Shown here piece by piece: positions 15,231 through 23,522 of a DNA stretch of 35,020 nt. Origin of the DNA: Bradyrhizobium altum (GTDB taxonomy: Bacteria > Pseudomonadota > Alphaproteobacteria > Rhizobiales > Xanthobacteraceae); assembly GCF_020889705.1 (NCBI RefSeq), contig NZ_JACMYP010000065.1:1-35020 (forward strand), written 5' to 3'. The first letter of the stretch is position 1. The number at the start of each line of letters is the position of its first letter. Both the position numbers and the translations under genes were made by a program. Under the pieces are notes generated by a model. That model saw only the letters and a list, made by a program, of their open reading frames with translations. It made no database searches and was not told the origin of the DNA.

Positions 15231-15264
15231 GGTGGGTCTCTCCTTGAAAATCGGTCCATCACGC

Positions 15265-15660
15265 TCACGGCTCTCGCTTGATGGTCCCTTCATGACAATT
15301 TTCGCGATAGCGGCGGCAATTGTCTCGGCCTTCTATGCCGAGCTCGTCCTTGTACATGCAGCCGTCACGCAGCCACTCGCAATTGAGATGCGGTGTCGAT
15401 GGCGAGCAAGACTTGCGAAACTTGACGCAATTGTCCTCGCCTTCGCCAAGTTCGTCTTTCAGTTCGCACGCCCGCAGCAAGTCACGGCAATCGCCGCCTT
15501 GCGGTGTCGTTGCAGACGCGGAATTGACTAAATGTCCTGAGTGCCACGCAGCAAAGATCGCAAGAGCAATGGCGCATAAGGCGATAATCGTTGGCCTGCC
15601 TGGCGTCTCACTCACCTTAATTTTGGCTCCTGCAAATGAGGGTGGCGGCATTGCCACCAC
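15265..15660 (-). CDS. Secreted Cys-rich protein with internal duplication
   Basis: 131 residues. A membrane or signal helix at about residues 23-40 (PTIIALCAIALAIFAAWHS) precedes a periplasmic part made of two copies of one module. The first runs from CRDLLRACELKDELGEG to DNCVKFRKSC; the second from CEWLRDGCMYKDELGIEG to DNCRRYRENC. Each has four cysteines at matching positions and a shared KDELG core, so two disulfide-linked units are likely. The KDEL here is internal and not a retention signal. The precise start is uncertain. I do not recognise the family. It leads a probable two-gene unit with the 33-residue membrane protein. Confidence 0.65.
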   Translation of the reverse strand: MVAMPPPSFAGAKIKVSETPGRPTIIALCAIALAIFAAWHSGHLVNSASATTPQGGDCRDLLRACELKDELGEGEDNCVKFRKSCSPSTPHLNCEWLRDGCMYKDELGIEGRDNCRRYRENCHEGTIKREP

Positions 15661-15741
15661 CGCAGCTCTTGTTAGATGCTCCTCGCTTTCACTTCAGAAA
15701 CGGTCGGCGGGCGCGACCGTTCCTCTCCCCGGCCGCCGTGC

Positions 15742-15800
15742 GATGGATTGCTTCGCTTCGCTCGCAATGACGAGGCCGATAGCTTCGCAGCCTCTCAGGA
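15742..15800. repeat. CERSEAI-type intergenic repeat
   Basis: The segment containing ATTGCTTCGCTTCGCTCGC followed by AATGACG, and then CTCTCAGGATGACGG, is a well-known type of dispersed proteobacterial repeat. Its minus-strand chance translation is RHCERSEAIH. It explains an apparent open frame in this spacer. Confidence 0.7.
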
Positions 15801-15836
15801 TGACGGGGGAGGGCTCGATGAGGGCCGCCGCTTGCC

Positions 15837-16052
15837 TTAGGGATGCAGAAGCCAAAGCAGGCGCTGGCGTTGCTGCTCACGGTCGAGCTGATTCCTGCGC
15901 ATGACTTCAAGTTCGGCTTGAACCTTGGTGGTGTCTTCATTCAGCCGCTTCGATTCAATCAGGAGCGCCTCAAGCTCAGCGAGTCTCCTTTCGCCTTCGA
16001 CCACGTCGAGTTCAATCTGCCTCAACTCGTCCATGATCGCGTCTTTGTACAT
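15837..16052 (-). CDS. Small coiled-coil protein
   Basis: 71 residues, almost entirely heptad-like: MYKDAIMDELRQIELDVVEG, then RRLAELEALLIESKRLNE, then AELEVMRRNQLDREQQRQRL. There is no cysteine, signal peptide or membrane segment. A second Met at residue 7 could be the start. It is probably a cytoplasmic dimeric coiled coil of unknown purpose. Confidence 0.6.
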   Translation of the reverse strand: MYKDAIMDELRQIELDVVEGERRLAELEALLIESKRLNEDTTKVQAELEVMRRNQLDREQQRQRLLWLLHP

Positions 16053-16217
16053 CGAACTCGCGGGCCACCTTGACCTATGTCTTGCGTGCTGCCTGTAAAG
16101 TACAAACCGCTCGCAAACCCTGCTGTTCCTAGCAGGGCTCAGGCCGGAGAATTCGAGCAGGAGGCCTGGGCGGGGGTCACCGTGTCGATGGAGCGCGCGT
16201 TGGCGTGTTTCGCATCA

Positions 16218-16307
16218 TCATCCGACGGCCTTCTGAAGGGCGACCAGTACGCCGAAGACCGAGCCCGTCACGGCGGGGAAGACAGTGAGATAATAAATGC
16301 GGTACAT
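16218..16307 (-). CDS. 29-residue putative membrane peptide
   Basis: The frame reads MYRIYYLTVFPAVTGSVF then GVLVALQKAVG, one hydrophobic helix with no strong ribosome-binding site. It is listed because the surrounding 2 kb holds several similar single-helix peptides. It may be spurious. Confidence 0.3.
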   Translation of the reverse strand: MYRIYYLTVFPAVTGSVFGVLVALQKAVG

Positions 16308-16328
16308 GACTGGCCGATCTGCTTTGGT

Positions 16329-16640
16329 CTAGTTGAGTAGGCTGTATTTTGTGCTCAAGCGCTCTTGAATGCGATGCGCCGCATGATCGGCAATCGATTG
16401 AGCTGCCTCGCCATAGTCGACGACCGTGACGTGCCACGTCGTTTCCTCGCCGACCACATGAACCTGGCTAATGCTGACTTCCCTGACGTCGGCGCAGCCC
16501 GGCTCGCAGCGCAACAGGTCAAGGATTTCGGAAGCTAGACTCGCTCGGGGAATAGGTTGCTTTTCCATCGTTGGCCCGAAGTCGAATGCGCGCTCGCGAC
16601 GCACATAAGTGACGGTTGGATTCCCGAGGTTGACGCTCAT
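16329..16640 (-). CDS. hypothetical soluble protein
   Basis: 103 residues from MSVNLGNPTVTYVRRERAFD to a helical C-terminus (AAQSIADHAAHRIQERLSTK). The middle has a CEPGC motif and a beta-rich stretch (VREVSISQVHVVGEETTWHV). The start at 16640 is preferred; the frame extends to 16667. No known domain. It is divergent from the 42-residue membrane protein that follows. Confidence 0.55.
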   Translation of the reverse strand: MSVNLGNPTVTYVRRERAFDFGPTMEKQPIPRASLASEILDLLRCEPGCADVREVSISQVHVVGEETTWHVTVVDYGEAAQSIADHAAHRIQERLSTKYSLLN

Positions 16641-16726
16641 TGAGAGCGGTCGTTCCTCGAACGCCAATGGAACGTCCGGCCAATCAATGGTTTTCCGCAG
16701 ATAGCAGAATTTGTTGGAGGACGTTC

Positions 16727-16855
16727 ATGCGGGACGACTACGAAATCGTTCGCCACTCGGAACTTTGGCTAGCTGCGCTGGTCGGCTGCGCGCCGTCGCT
16801 GTTGATTGTTACAATGATGATCTTATCGCTGATCCAACCGCAATTCCCCGGCTGA
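16727..16855 (+). CDS. 42-residue single-helix membrane protein
   Basis: MRDDYEIVRHSELWLAALVG leads into a hydrophobic helix (APSLLIVTMMILSLIQPQF). The ATG at 16727 follows TTGGAGGACGTTC, a good ribosome-binding site. One of several tiny membrane proteins in this spacer; function unknown. Confidence 0.5.
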   Translation: MRDDYEIVRHSELWLAALVGCAPSLLIVTMMILSLIQPQFPG

Positions 16856-16924
16856 CATTTCATCGATTTGGCGGAAGCAGATCGCTCCTCGCCGCCCGGA
16901 TCGCCCGGATCGCCCGGTGCGCCC

Positions 16925-17032
16925 TCATATCCTCGAAAGCGCTAGACCCAAATAGCCGATCAGCGCGCCGGTGCTGAGAATGATGACGACGAGCGCCTGC
17001 TCTGAACGTGCCTGCAAGGTTTTTTGGGTCAC
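16925..17032 (-). CDS. 35-residue putative single-helix membrane protein
   Basis: From a GTG at 17032 the frame reads MTQKTLQARSEQ and then a hydrophobic helix (ALVVIILSTGALIGYLGLAL) ending SRI. A GGAG lies 11 bases upstream. The layout, a basic polar head then one helix, matches its small neighbours, but the evidence is thin. Confidence 0.4.
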   Translation of the reverse strand: MTQKTLQARSEQALVVIILSTGALIGYLGLALSRI

Positions 17033-17365
17033 GGCGTTGGACGCTCCATCTTCGAAATCACTCTGTCCAACTAACTTGGGTAACTATCCGTTCCGGCTCC
17101 CTCTCGGGAATTTTCACGAATATCAACTGCGCAAGCACGTCCGTGCGCTCCTCCTGTTCCAGGTCGGAAATGAGCAACGCCGCCCGCATTGAAATATGGC
17201 GGACGACGCTGGTTCGAGCCCCAGGAAGGATGACAAAATTCTGATCTCAGGGATACGCATGAGAGGAACAGGGTTCACGTCTTCGACCCGTATGACTCCG
17301 GTACTCCGAAGGGGCAGACGAAACTATCGGGGCCGAGGTCTAGGATCGCGTGACTAAGTTGCTCT
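17033..17365. other. Gene-free spacer upstream of an orphan terminator
   Basis: No frame here reads as protein. Because a strong intrinsic terminator follows on the plus strand without a gene to serve, this stretch may encode a small RNA. No family is recognised. Confidence 0.3.
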
Positions 17366-17406
17366 GGCCTCAGCGTGTGTACCCCCTCGCTGAGGCCCTT
17401 TTCTTT
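17366..17406 (+). terminator. Strong intrinsic terminator
   Basis: GGCCTCAGCG (17366-17375) pairs perfectly with CGCTGAGGCC (17388-17397) around a 12-base loop, followed by CTTTTCTTT. This is the best rho-independent terminator in the window. No protein gene ends just before it on the plus strand. Confidence 0.8.
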
Positions 17407-17575
17407 GGGCCGCCGATCTCCCGGCTCAGCTTAGCAACGCACAACGCGTTTCAACCCAGGACCTTTGCCCGGACTGGCGCTCTGTCGGAGCGCCTTGACT
17501 GCGTCGTCCAACCGCAAATTGGAAACCGCACCGGAGCGCTCTCGAAGGCCGGCGTCAACAAAGTAGGCTACGAGC

Positions 17576-18067
17576 ATGACAAAGCTAATCGCTACAATCA
17601 GAGCAGCATTTTTCTTCCTTTTGCTAATTCCGCTTTCGGCGCATGCACAGGCGGTCGATCCGGCTGCGGAGCGGATCGCAGTCGCAAACGTGATGCACGA
17701 CTATTTCGAGGCGTACAGCCGTGGCGACATGGATGCGGTCATGAAGCTGATCAACGTGCCCTTCGTGGTATCTGGGCCGAAGGGCTTCATGGCTTATACG
17801 ACGGCTGACGGGACGCTAAGCATGTACACAAGGTTTCGTGACGCGGCAGTTCAACAAGGATACGCAAAGAGTGAGTGGATCGACCTCGGAGTGAAACTTC
17901 TCGGCGGGACGTATGCCATAGCTGCGGGAACGTACGTGCGCTCCAAAGCGGATGGGAGCGAACTGAACAGGTCAGGCGGGACATATTTGCTGAATAAGGT
18001 CGATGGCCTCTGGAAGATTGCTATTAACGTCGGCTATCCGGTTAGGGACGCCTTCAAACCCGAATGA
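17576..18067 (+). CDS. Secreted SnoaL/NTF2-like (DUF4440-type) protein
   Basis: 163 residues. A Sec signal peptide (MTKLIATIRAAFFFLLLIPL, then SAHAQA) precedes one NTF2-fold domain: VANVMHDYFEAYSRGDMDAV as the opening helix, then FMAYTTADGTLSMYTRFRD, and the strand GTYLLNKVDGLWKIAINVGY at the end. Such domains serve as small enzymes or ligand binders; no catalytic residues can be assigned. It stands alone, and the preceding terminator isolates it from upstream transcription. Confidence 0.8.
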   Translation: MTKLIATIRAAFFFLLLIPLSAHAQAVDPAAERIAVANVMHDYFEAYSRGDMDAVMKLINVPFVVSGPKGFMAYTTADGTLSMYTRFRDAAVQQGYAKSEWIDLGVKLLGGTYAIAAGTYVRSKADGSELNRSGGTYLLNKVDGLWKIAINVGYPVRDAFKPE

Positions 18068-18377
18068 TCGATGAAGCATAGTTTGTAAGGCAGCGCTCGC
18101 TGCGGCGTCCGTTCTGGGTCAGAAGCGACGGCCGAAGGATCGCTAACGCGAAGTCCCGCACTGCCCTCAAGACCGGATCAGCCTTAGGGCGACGAAGTTG
18201 TTCGGCTGAGGGCCGGCCAACGGGAGACACGCCGGCCATCGATCTTGGTCTGCTGCCGACATCAATGCTCACGGTCGTCGCGCCGCTCGCTATGAACATT
18301 CTCACCCGCGGGCACGAAACAGATCGCGGCCGCCCCGCGACCGTTCGTTGCCCAGACTTCGGCGGCGCCGCTGGCGA
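18068..18377. other. Intergenic stretch with nothing recognised
   Basis: This 310-base gap lies between convergent genes. The open frames overlapping it look like shadow sequence, and no strong hairpin with a T-run was seen. Confidence 0.4.
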
Positions 18378-18773
18378 TCACCAGCGATAGCCATACCCGC
18401 GATAGTACCTGGGACCGTAGACGTATGCGGGGCGAATAACGCGCCGATACGCGGGACCGGCATAGTAGGACCGGTATCCGCCGTAGTATGCGGGGGCGTA
18501 GCCGTAGTTGTAGTATGCCGGGGCATAGCCGCCGTAATACGCGGGGGCGTAACCTCCGTAATAGCCATAACCCGGTCCGCCGTAGTAGCCGTAGCCTGGG
18601 CCATAGGCGTAGGCGCTCGAGGCTATGCCACCAACCACTGCCGCTCCGATTAGTCCGGCCGCGAGTCCAGCACCCCAGCCACCACCACGCCACGCTTGGG
18701 CTGGTGATGGAGCCACCAAGGCAGCGACACCGATGGTGGCAGCGGTCACTAACGTCAATGCTGCTTTTTTCAT
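18378..18773 (-). CDS. Secreted Gly/Tyr-rich repeat protein
   Basis: 131 residues from the ATG at 18773, chosen for the GGAGGCTTCGGAA before it; the frame extends to 18821. A signal peptide (MKKAALTLVTAATIGVAALV, cut near SPAQA) is followed by a Gly-rich hydrophobic stretch (GAGLAAGLIGAAVVGGIASS). The tail then consists of Tyr/Gly repeats: YGYYGG twice and YAPAYY three times, ending in Arg/Tyr. Similar proteins are common cell-envelope components in Bradyrhizobium, of unknown function. Confidence 0.75.
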   Translation of the reverse strand: MKKAALTLVTAATIGVAALVAPSPAQAWRGGGWGAGLAAGLIGAAVVGGIASSAYAYGPGYGYYGGPGYGYYGGYAPAYYGGYAPAYYNYGYAPAYYGGYRSYYAGPAYRRVIRPAYVYGPRYYRGYGYRW

Positions 18774-18934
18774 TTCCGAAGCCTCCGTTGTTCCCGGAAC
18801 TTCAACCAAGAATCCAGCCATAGTTTCCCCCGACCCGCCGTCGGCGGAACGGTTCCGCGAAATTTAATATTGATGAACGGCTTGGGAAAGCGGGGGGACA
18901 TCGAGCACGGGCCCTAGCCGGCGCCGCCGCCCGC

Positions 18935-19597
18935 TCACCGTTCGCCCAGGTCGACCTGCGTCAGGATGCCCTGCCGCAGCGCGAGGCGGACCAACTCGAT
19001 ATCCGTGCCGACGCCGAGCTTGTCCTTGATCAGGGAATGCAGGTTCGCGACCGTCTTGGGGCTGAGATGCAGCGCCTCGGCGATCTCGTCGGTGGTCTTC
19101 TCCGCGAGCAGCATGCGCAGCACCTCGAATTCCCGCGCGGTCAGCAGATCGGCGGCGGCGCTCTCGCCGGCGAGGTGGCTGAGCGCGAGTTCGTGGTCGA
19201 TATCCGGACTGATCGCGATCTTGCCCGACAGCGCGTCCATCACGGCATGCACCAGCGTCTCCGGCGGGCTGGTCTTGGTGACGTAGCCGCTCGCGCCGGC
19301 GCGGATCGCCTGCACGGCAAACGCTGCGTTCTGGTGCATGGTGAACACCAGTATCTTTGCGCGCTTGTCCCACTGCCTGAGACGCCGGATAGCCTCGATG
19401 CCGCCGATGCCGGGCATCGACAGGTCCATGATGACGAGGTCGGGCCCGGTCTCCTTGTAAAGGCGGTAGGCCTCGACGCCGTCGGACGCTTCGGCGACGA
19501 CCGAGAGCCCCGGCTGCTTCTGCAGCATCGCCCGGTAGCCCTCCCGGACGACGGCGTGGTCGTCGACCAGCATGATGGTTCGCGCCGTATTGCTCAT
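18935..19597 (-). CDS. NarL/FixJ-type response regulator
   Basis: 220 residues. The receiver domain (1-120) has the acidic pocket at VDDH (residues 11-14), the phosphoacceptor D58 (LVIMDLSMPG) and the conserved Lys in YVTKTSPP. The C-terminal LuxR-type helix-turn-helix (about 150-215) reads LTAREFEVLRMLLAEKTTDE, then LSPKTVANLHSLIKDKLGV. It should bind DNA when phosphorylated by the kinase whose gene precedes it with a four-base ATGA overlap. This gives a complete two-component pair. Targets are unknown; the divergent secreted protein gene at 21227 is the natural candidate. Confidence 0.92.
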   Translation of the reverse strand: MSNTARTIMLVDDHAVVREGYRAMLQKQPGLSVVAEASDGVEAYRLYKETGPDLVIMDLSMPGIGGIEAIRRLRQWDKRAKILVFTMHQNAAFAVQAIRAGASGYVTKTSPPETLVHAVMDALSGKIAISPDIDHELALSHLAGESAAADLLTAREFEVLRMLLAEKTTDEIAEALHLSPKTVANLHSLIKDKLGVGTDIELVRLALRQGILTQVDLGER

Positions 19598-21003
19598 GCC
19601 GCGCGCTCCACAAATGCGGCCTCTCGGTTGGCCGCGACGGGAACGATCACACGGAGCGAAGAGCCGTTAGACTGTCCGGCCTCGAAGCTCAGCCGCCCGC
19701 CGAGCGCGGCGACCCGCTCGCGCATGCCGAGCAGGCCCATGCCGGACCTGAACTGGGGATCACCCGGCCCGCCATCATCGTCGATCGCCAGCGCGATTTC
19801 GTTGCTGCCGCCGGCCGGAGCCGTCTCGCGCATCTCAAGCCGCAGCATGACGCGCGTGGCGCCGGCGTGCTTGGCTGCGTTGGTGAGTGCCTCCTGCACG
19901 ATGCGGTAGAGATTGGCGCTGACGGAGGCGGGGATGCGCTCGAACGATCCCGCTATGGCGATCTCGAACCGCGGCTGTCCCCGGCTGCGGCCGTTCCAGC
20001 CCGCGATCAGGCCCTCCAGGCTGGCCGCAAGGCCGAGTTCGTCGACATCGGGCGGGCGCAACCTGAAGAGGGCGCCGCGCAACGTCTCCATCATGTCGGT
20101 CGCGGTCCGCGCGATGCCGTCGCATTCGGCGAGCAGGGGCGGGCAATCCTGCACCGCGGTCAGGCGCGCCGAGGCGGCGAGCGCGCGGATCGCGGCCAGC
20201 GATTGCCCGAACTCGTCATGCAGCTCGCGCGCCAAATGCCGGCGTTCCTCGTCCTGCACCACGATCAGTTTCTGCGTCAGCGCGTTGCGGTCGGAGAGCG
20301 CAGTGGCGAGACGCTCGGCGAGATGGTTGAAGACGTCGCCGATTGCCGACAATTCGGCGAGATCGAACGGCGGCAGGCGCGCGGCGAGGTCGCCTGCGGC
20401 GATCCGCTCAAGCCCGTCGCGGATCAGCCGTGTCGGACGCAGCGCACGCGACAGCGCCGCATAGACCAGCGCGCAGAGCAGCGGCAGCGCGATCATGAGC
20501 ACCGCCATCAGCCGGCCGGCATCGTGCCAGGCCTCAGTCGTCAGCACGGCCGGATCGACCCAGACCACGGCCTCGCCGATCGCCTGGCCGCGCGCAATCA
20601 CCGGGCGCACGGTCTCCCGGCCGGGATCAAACAGGCGGCGATAGAGCGTCGCAAAGGCCTGCGGCGGCGCGGCCGTATCGGCCTGCGTGCCGCCGCAGAA
20701 GCGCTGGCTGATCTCGCCGCTATTGCTGCGAAACGCGAGGCAGAGGCCGGGCGCCATGACCGAGGCGGCAACGCTGTCGAGATCGGGGAAATCGGAGCGT
20801 GGATTGTTCAGCCACTGGATCTTGCTCTGCCGCAGCTCCAGTGTCCTGGCGGCGACATCGGCGACGGCAGCGATCCTGGCGCGCACCGAGCGGTCGGCCT
20901 CGATCAGGAAGTAGCCGGAGATCGCTGCAAAGCAGAGCATCGATACCGCAGCCACACGCAACGTCAGCCGCTGCTTCAGATCGCTTCCGGACCAATTCCG
21001 CAT
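19594..21003 (-). CDS. Membrane sensor histidine kinase (NarX/UhpB type)
   Basis: 469 residues from the ATG at 21003 (MRNWSGSDLKQRL); the frame is open further but reads as non-coding. TM1 lies at about 15-35 and TM2 at about 163-185, enclosing a periplasmic sensor domain of about 125 residues. A HAMP domain (190-240) follows. The HisKA_3 dimerisation helix carries the phosphoacceptor H262 (RHLARELHDEFGQSLAAIR). The ATPase domain has the N-box IVQEALTNAAKHA and the G-box GMGLLGMRERV. This type phosphorylates NarL-family regulators, and its partner overlaps its 3' end. The signal sensed is unknown; the pair recalls FlhS/FlhR-type systems of C1 oxidation, which is only a suggestion. Confidence 0.9.
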   Translation of the reverse strand: MRNWSGSDLKQRLTLRVAAVSMLCFAAISGYFLIEADRSVRARIAAVADVAARTLELRQSKIQWLNNPRSDFPDLDSVAASVMAPGLCLAFRSNSGEISQRFCGGTQADTAAPPQAFATLYRRLFDPGRETVRPVIARGQAIGEAVVWVDPAVLTTEAWHDAGRLMAVLMIALPLLCALVYAALSRALRPTRLIRDGLERIAAGDLAARLPPFDLAELSAIGDVFNHLAERLATALSDRNALTQKLIVVQDEERRHLARELHDEFGQSLAAIRALAASARLTAVQDCPPLLAECDGIARTATDMMETLRGALFRLRPPDVDELGLAASLEGLIAGWNGRSRGQPRFEIAIAGSFERIPASVSANLYRIVQEALTNAAKHAGATRVMLRLEMRETAPAGGSNEIALAIDDDGGPGDPQFRSGMGLLGMRERVAALGGRLSFEAGQSNGSSLRVIVPVAANREAAFVERAA

Positions 21004-21226
21004 CGGCGTATCCTCAGAGGTCGCAGACGACCTTCGGCGCCCGTTCGCGGGCACGGCCGTCACGCCTATTAAACGGCAGAACGAAGGCGTCGAGAAGCGT
21101 CGCCTTGAGTGCGGACCACCGTCGTGAAATTTTCCCGGCAGCGGCCGGGAGGCGCTCCGCTGCGGCGCGGCGGCCGCCGGTCTAGGCTGCGATCGACCCC
21201 GCATCAGCACCTGAAAGGCCTCGATC

Positions 21227-22162
21227 ATGCGCCAGTCTCGTCTTGTCGTGCACGCCCTCGCGTTGATCGGCATTCTGGCCGGATCCTGTCCGCTGCGCGC
21301 CGAGACCGGCGCCGCCGCGGCTTCCCCGCTTGGCGTCAGCATCGATGATTTCAGCTATGTCGACACCTCGGGCGAGGTGATCGACCAGACCGCCGTGCAT
21401 CAGAAGCGGCTGGATGCGTTCATGGCTGCACTGCGCGCCGATGTCGCCGCCGAGCCGCGCTATCGCCTGGTGCCGTCAGCGGCGCCCACAGGCGAGGCCC
21501 AGATCAAGGTGGTCGGCGGCGTGCAGAAGATGAGCACGCTGGTGCAGTGGGCCAAGGTGGCCGTCATCGATGTCGGCGCGAGCCGTGTTCTGTACGAAAA
21601 GCTCTACACGTTTCGCGGCGACAATGACGAGGCATGGGACCATGCGCGGATGTTCGTGTCGCGCGAGGTGCGCGCCGTTCTTGCCGCTGCGCTGCCGACG
21701 GCACCGGCCGCCGCCGTGGCGCCGATCGGGCTTGCGGTGTTCGAGTTCGAGCTCGAGGACAATTCCGCTGCACCGTCGTCCGGCCTTGCCGGCTCCGATG
21801 CTGCCACGCTGGCCGATGTCACCCAGGGCGTGCGCGACCGGCTTGCGCAATCGGGCCGCTACCGCCTGGTCGATACCGGCGGCGCAGTTGCTGAGCCCGT
21901 CAAGGCGCGGGCGCTGCGCGACTGTGACGGCTGCGAGGCGGCGATCGCGCAGAAGCTCGGCGCCGATCAATCGCTGATCGGCGTGATCAGGCGGGTCAGC
22001 CGGACCGAGTACACGGTCGGCTTCCAGGTGCGCGACGCCCGCAGCGGCGCGGTCGTCTCACGCGGCGACAGCGGCTTGCGGATGGGCGCCGATTATTCCT
22101 GGACCCGCGGCGCGGTTCACCTGGTCGGCGACCGCCTGCTAGAGGGCGGGGCGCAGCAATAG
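21227..22162 (+). CDS. Secreted DUF2380/DUF3280-like protein
   Basis: 311 residues. A signal peptide (LVVHALALIGILAGSCPLRA) is followed by two similar halves. Each opens with a beta strand leading into a helix-rich segment: LGVSIDDFSYVDTSGEVIDQ, then LGADQSLIGVIRRVSRTEYT and FQVRDARSGAVVSRGDSGLR. The pattern fits the DUF2380/DUF3280 group of periplasmic proteins, often found near quinoprotein dehydrogenase genes and their two-component regulators. It is transcribed divergently from the adjacent kinase/regulator pair across a 223-base gap. No dehydrogenase is present here. The biochemical role is unknown. Confidence 0.7.
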   Translation: MRQSRLVVHALALIGILAGSCPLRAETGAAAASPLGVSIDDFSYVDTSGEVIDQTAVHQKRLDAFMAALRADVAAEPRYRLVPSAAPTGEAQIKVVGGVQKMSTLVQWAKVAVIDVGASRVLYEKLYTFRGDNDEAWDHARMFVSREVRAVLAAALPTAPAAAVAPIGLAVFEFELEDNSAAPSSGLAGSDAATLADVTQGVRDRLAQSGRYRLVDTGGAVAEPVKARALRDCDGCEAAIAQKLGADQSLIGVIRRVSRTEYTVGFQVRDARSGAVVSRGDSGLRMGADYSWTRGAVHLVGDRLLEGGAQQ

Positions 22163-22311
22163 CGATCCGGGTGAGGATGTCTCGGGGCTGTGGTCGCAAG
22201 CTCGGCAGGCGGACCATAGCAAAGCGCGATGGCTGATAGACACATCATCTTCTATCGCCGGGCCCGTGTGTGGGCTATCACCGCCATCTGATCACCGCCC
22301 AGGAGCTGCCG

Positions 22312-23223
22312 ATGCGTTTGCCCGCCGTCCTTTTCGCTCTCGCGCTCGCCGCAAGCCCCGTGGCAGCCGAAGAGCTGTCGGGCACGCTGCAGAAGGTCAA
22401 GGAGACCAGGAAGGTCACGCTGGGCTTTCAGGAGGCCTCCGTTCCCTTCAGCTATCTCGACGACAATCAGCGGCCGATCGGCTTCGCGCTCGATATCTGC
22501 CTCAAGATCGTTGATGCCGTGAAGAAGGAGCTCGGTATGCCCGACATCGCGGTCGACTATCTCCCGGTGACCTCGTCGAACCGTATCCCGCTGATGGTCA
22601 ACGGCACCATCGACCTGCATTGCTCGGCGACCACCAACAGCGCCGAGCGCCAGAAGCAGGTGACCTTCACCAACTCGCACTTCCTGAGCGCGACGCGCTT
22701 TGCGGCCAAGAAATCCTCCGGCATCAACACCATCGACGACCTCAAGGGCAAGTCGGTCACCGCCGTTGCGGGCTCGGTGAACCTGACGCAGCTCATCAAG
22801 GTCAATACCGAACGCAAGCTCGGCATCAACGTTCAGCCGGCCAAGGACCAGGCCGAAGCGTTTTTGATGCTCGAGACCGATCGCGCCCAGGCCTACGCGC
22901 TCGACGACGTGCAGCTGGCGGTGGCGATCGCGCGATCCAAGCAGCCGGCGCTCTACATGATCAGCGAGGAGGCCTTCTCGAAGGCGGAGCCGTTTGGAAT
23001 CATGCTGCGCAGGGAGGACGCGCCGTTCAAGGCGCTCGCCGACCGCGCGACGGCCGAGCTCTATGGGAGCCCGGAGATCGAGGTCATGTACAAGAGGTGG
23101 CTGGAAGCGCCGACCCCGCCGAACGGCATCAACTACAACGTCCCGATCTCGCCGGCGCTGCGCAACGCGTTCAAGAATCCGAGCTCGAGCTTCGATCCTG
23201 ACGTGTACGAGGTTGCCAAGTAG
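22312..23223 (+). CDS. Amino-acid-type ABC transporter solute-binding protein
   Basis: 303 residues from the ATG at 22312; the frame is open to 22270. A signal peptide (MRLPAVLFALALAASPVAAE) precedes a family-3 periplasmic binding fold of the glutamate/aspartate GltI type: VTLGFQEASVPFSYLDDNQR, then PIGFALDICLKIVDAVKKEL, then GTIDLHCSATTNSAERQKQV and YALDDVQLAVAIA. It would capture a polar amino acid in the periplasm. No permease or ATPase gene is next to it, so it is an orphan here and must share a transporter encoded elsewhere or act in sensing. Confidence 0.88.
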   Translation: MRLPAVLFALALAASPVAAEELSGTLQKVKETRKVTLGFQEASVPFSYLDDNQRPIGFALDICLKIVDAVKKELGMPDIAVDYLPVTSSNRIPLMVNGTIDLHCSATTNSAERQKQVTFTNSHFLSATRFAAKKSSGINTIDDLKGKSVTAVAGSVNLTQLIKVNTERKLGINVQPAKDQAEAFLMLETDRAQAYALDDVQLAVAIARSKQPALYMISEEAFSKAEPFGIMLRREDAPFKALADRATAELYGSPEIEVMYKRWLEAPTPPNGINYNVPISPALRNAFKNPSSSFDPDVYEVAK

Positions 23224-23235
23224 CTGCGGTCGACC

Positions 23236-23356
23236 GTAGCCCGCATGAGCCAACGTGTCGCGCGAACGCGCGCCCGATGACAGGCTCCACGATATGCGGG
23301 GACGTCACCGTGAACTGAGCGAGCGGCCCGGATATCGCTGCGCTCATCCGGGCTAC
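23236..23356. repeat. 121-base dispersed repeat, copy A
   Basis: Ends in an imperfect terminal inverted repeat (GTAGCCCGCATGAGC ... TCATCCGGGCTAC) and carries the core GCGCGAACGCGCGCCCGATG. A second copy in the opposite orientation lies at 27962-28083. It sits directly downstream of the solute-binding protein gene and is probably a non-coding REP/MITE-like element. Confidence 0.8.
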
Positions 23357-23522
23357 GCCGAGGCGCGATAGCACGACCGGAAAACAGATCACCGCGCCAA
23401 GCCGCTGATCCTTGGAAGGGCTTTTCGCGCGCGCGGCCAAAAACGAATTAGCGTCTCATATACATCGGCAGTTTTTCTCCTAATCTTGCAGCGTTGTGAC
23501 TGCTGATCAGGAGCCTGCGCCG

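Noticed and set aside
15689..15940. Minus-strand frame containing RHCERSEAIH
   Set aside because: This is the known chance translation of a dispersed repeat, not a protein.
17205..17240. tRNA-like T-arm (GGTTCGAGCCC)
   Set aside because: The stem is imperfect and no matching acceptor, D-arm or anticodon arm can be folded around it.
19867..21072. Plus-strand frame of 401 codons
   Set aside because: It is antisense to the histidine kinase, whose motifs are all present.
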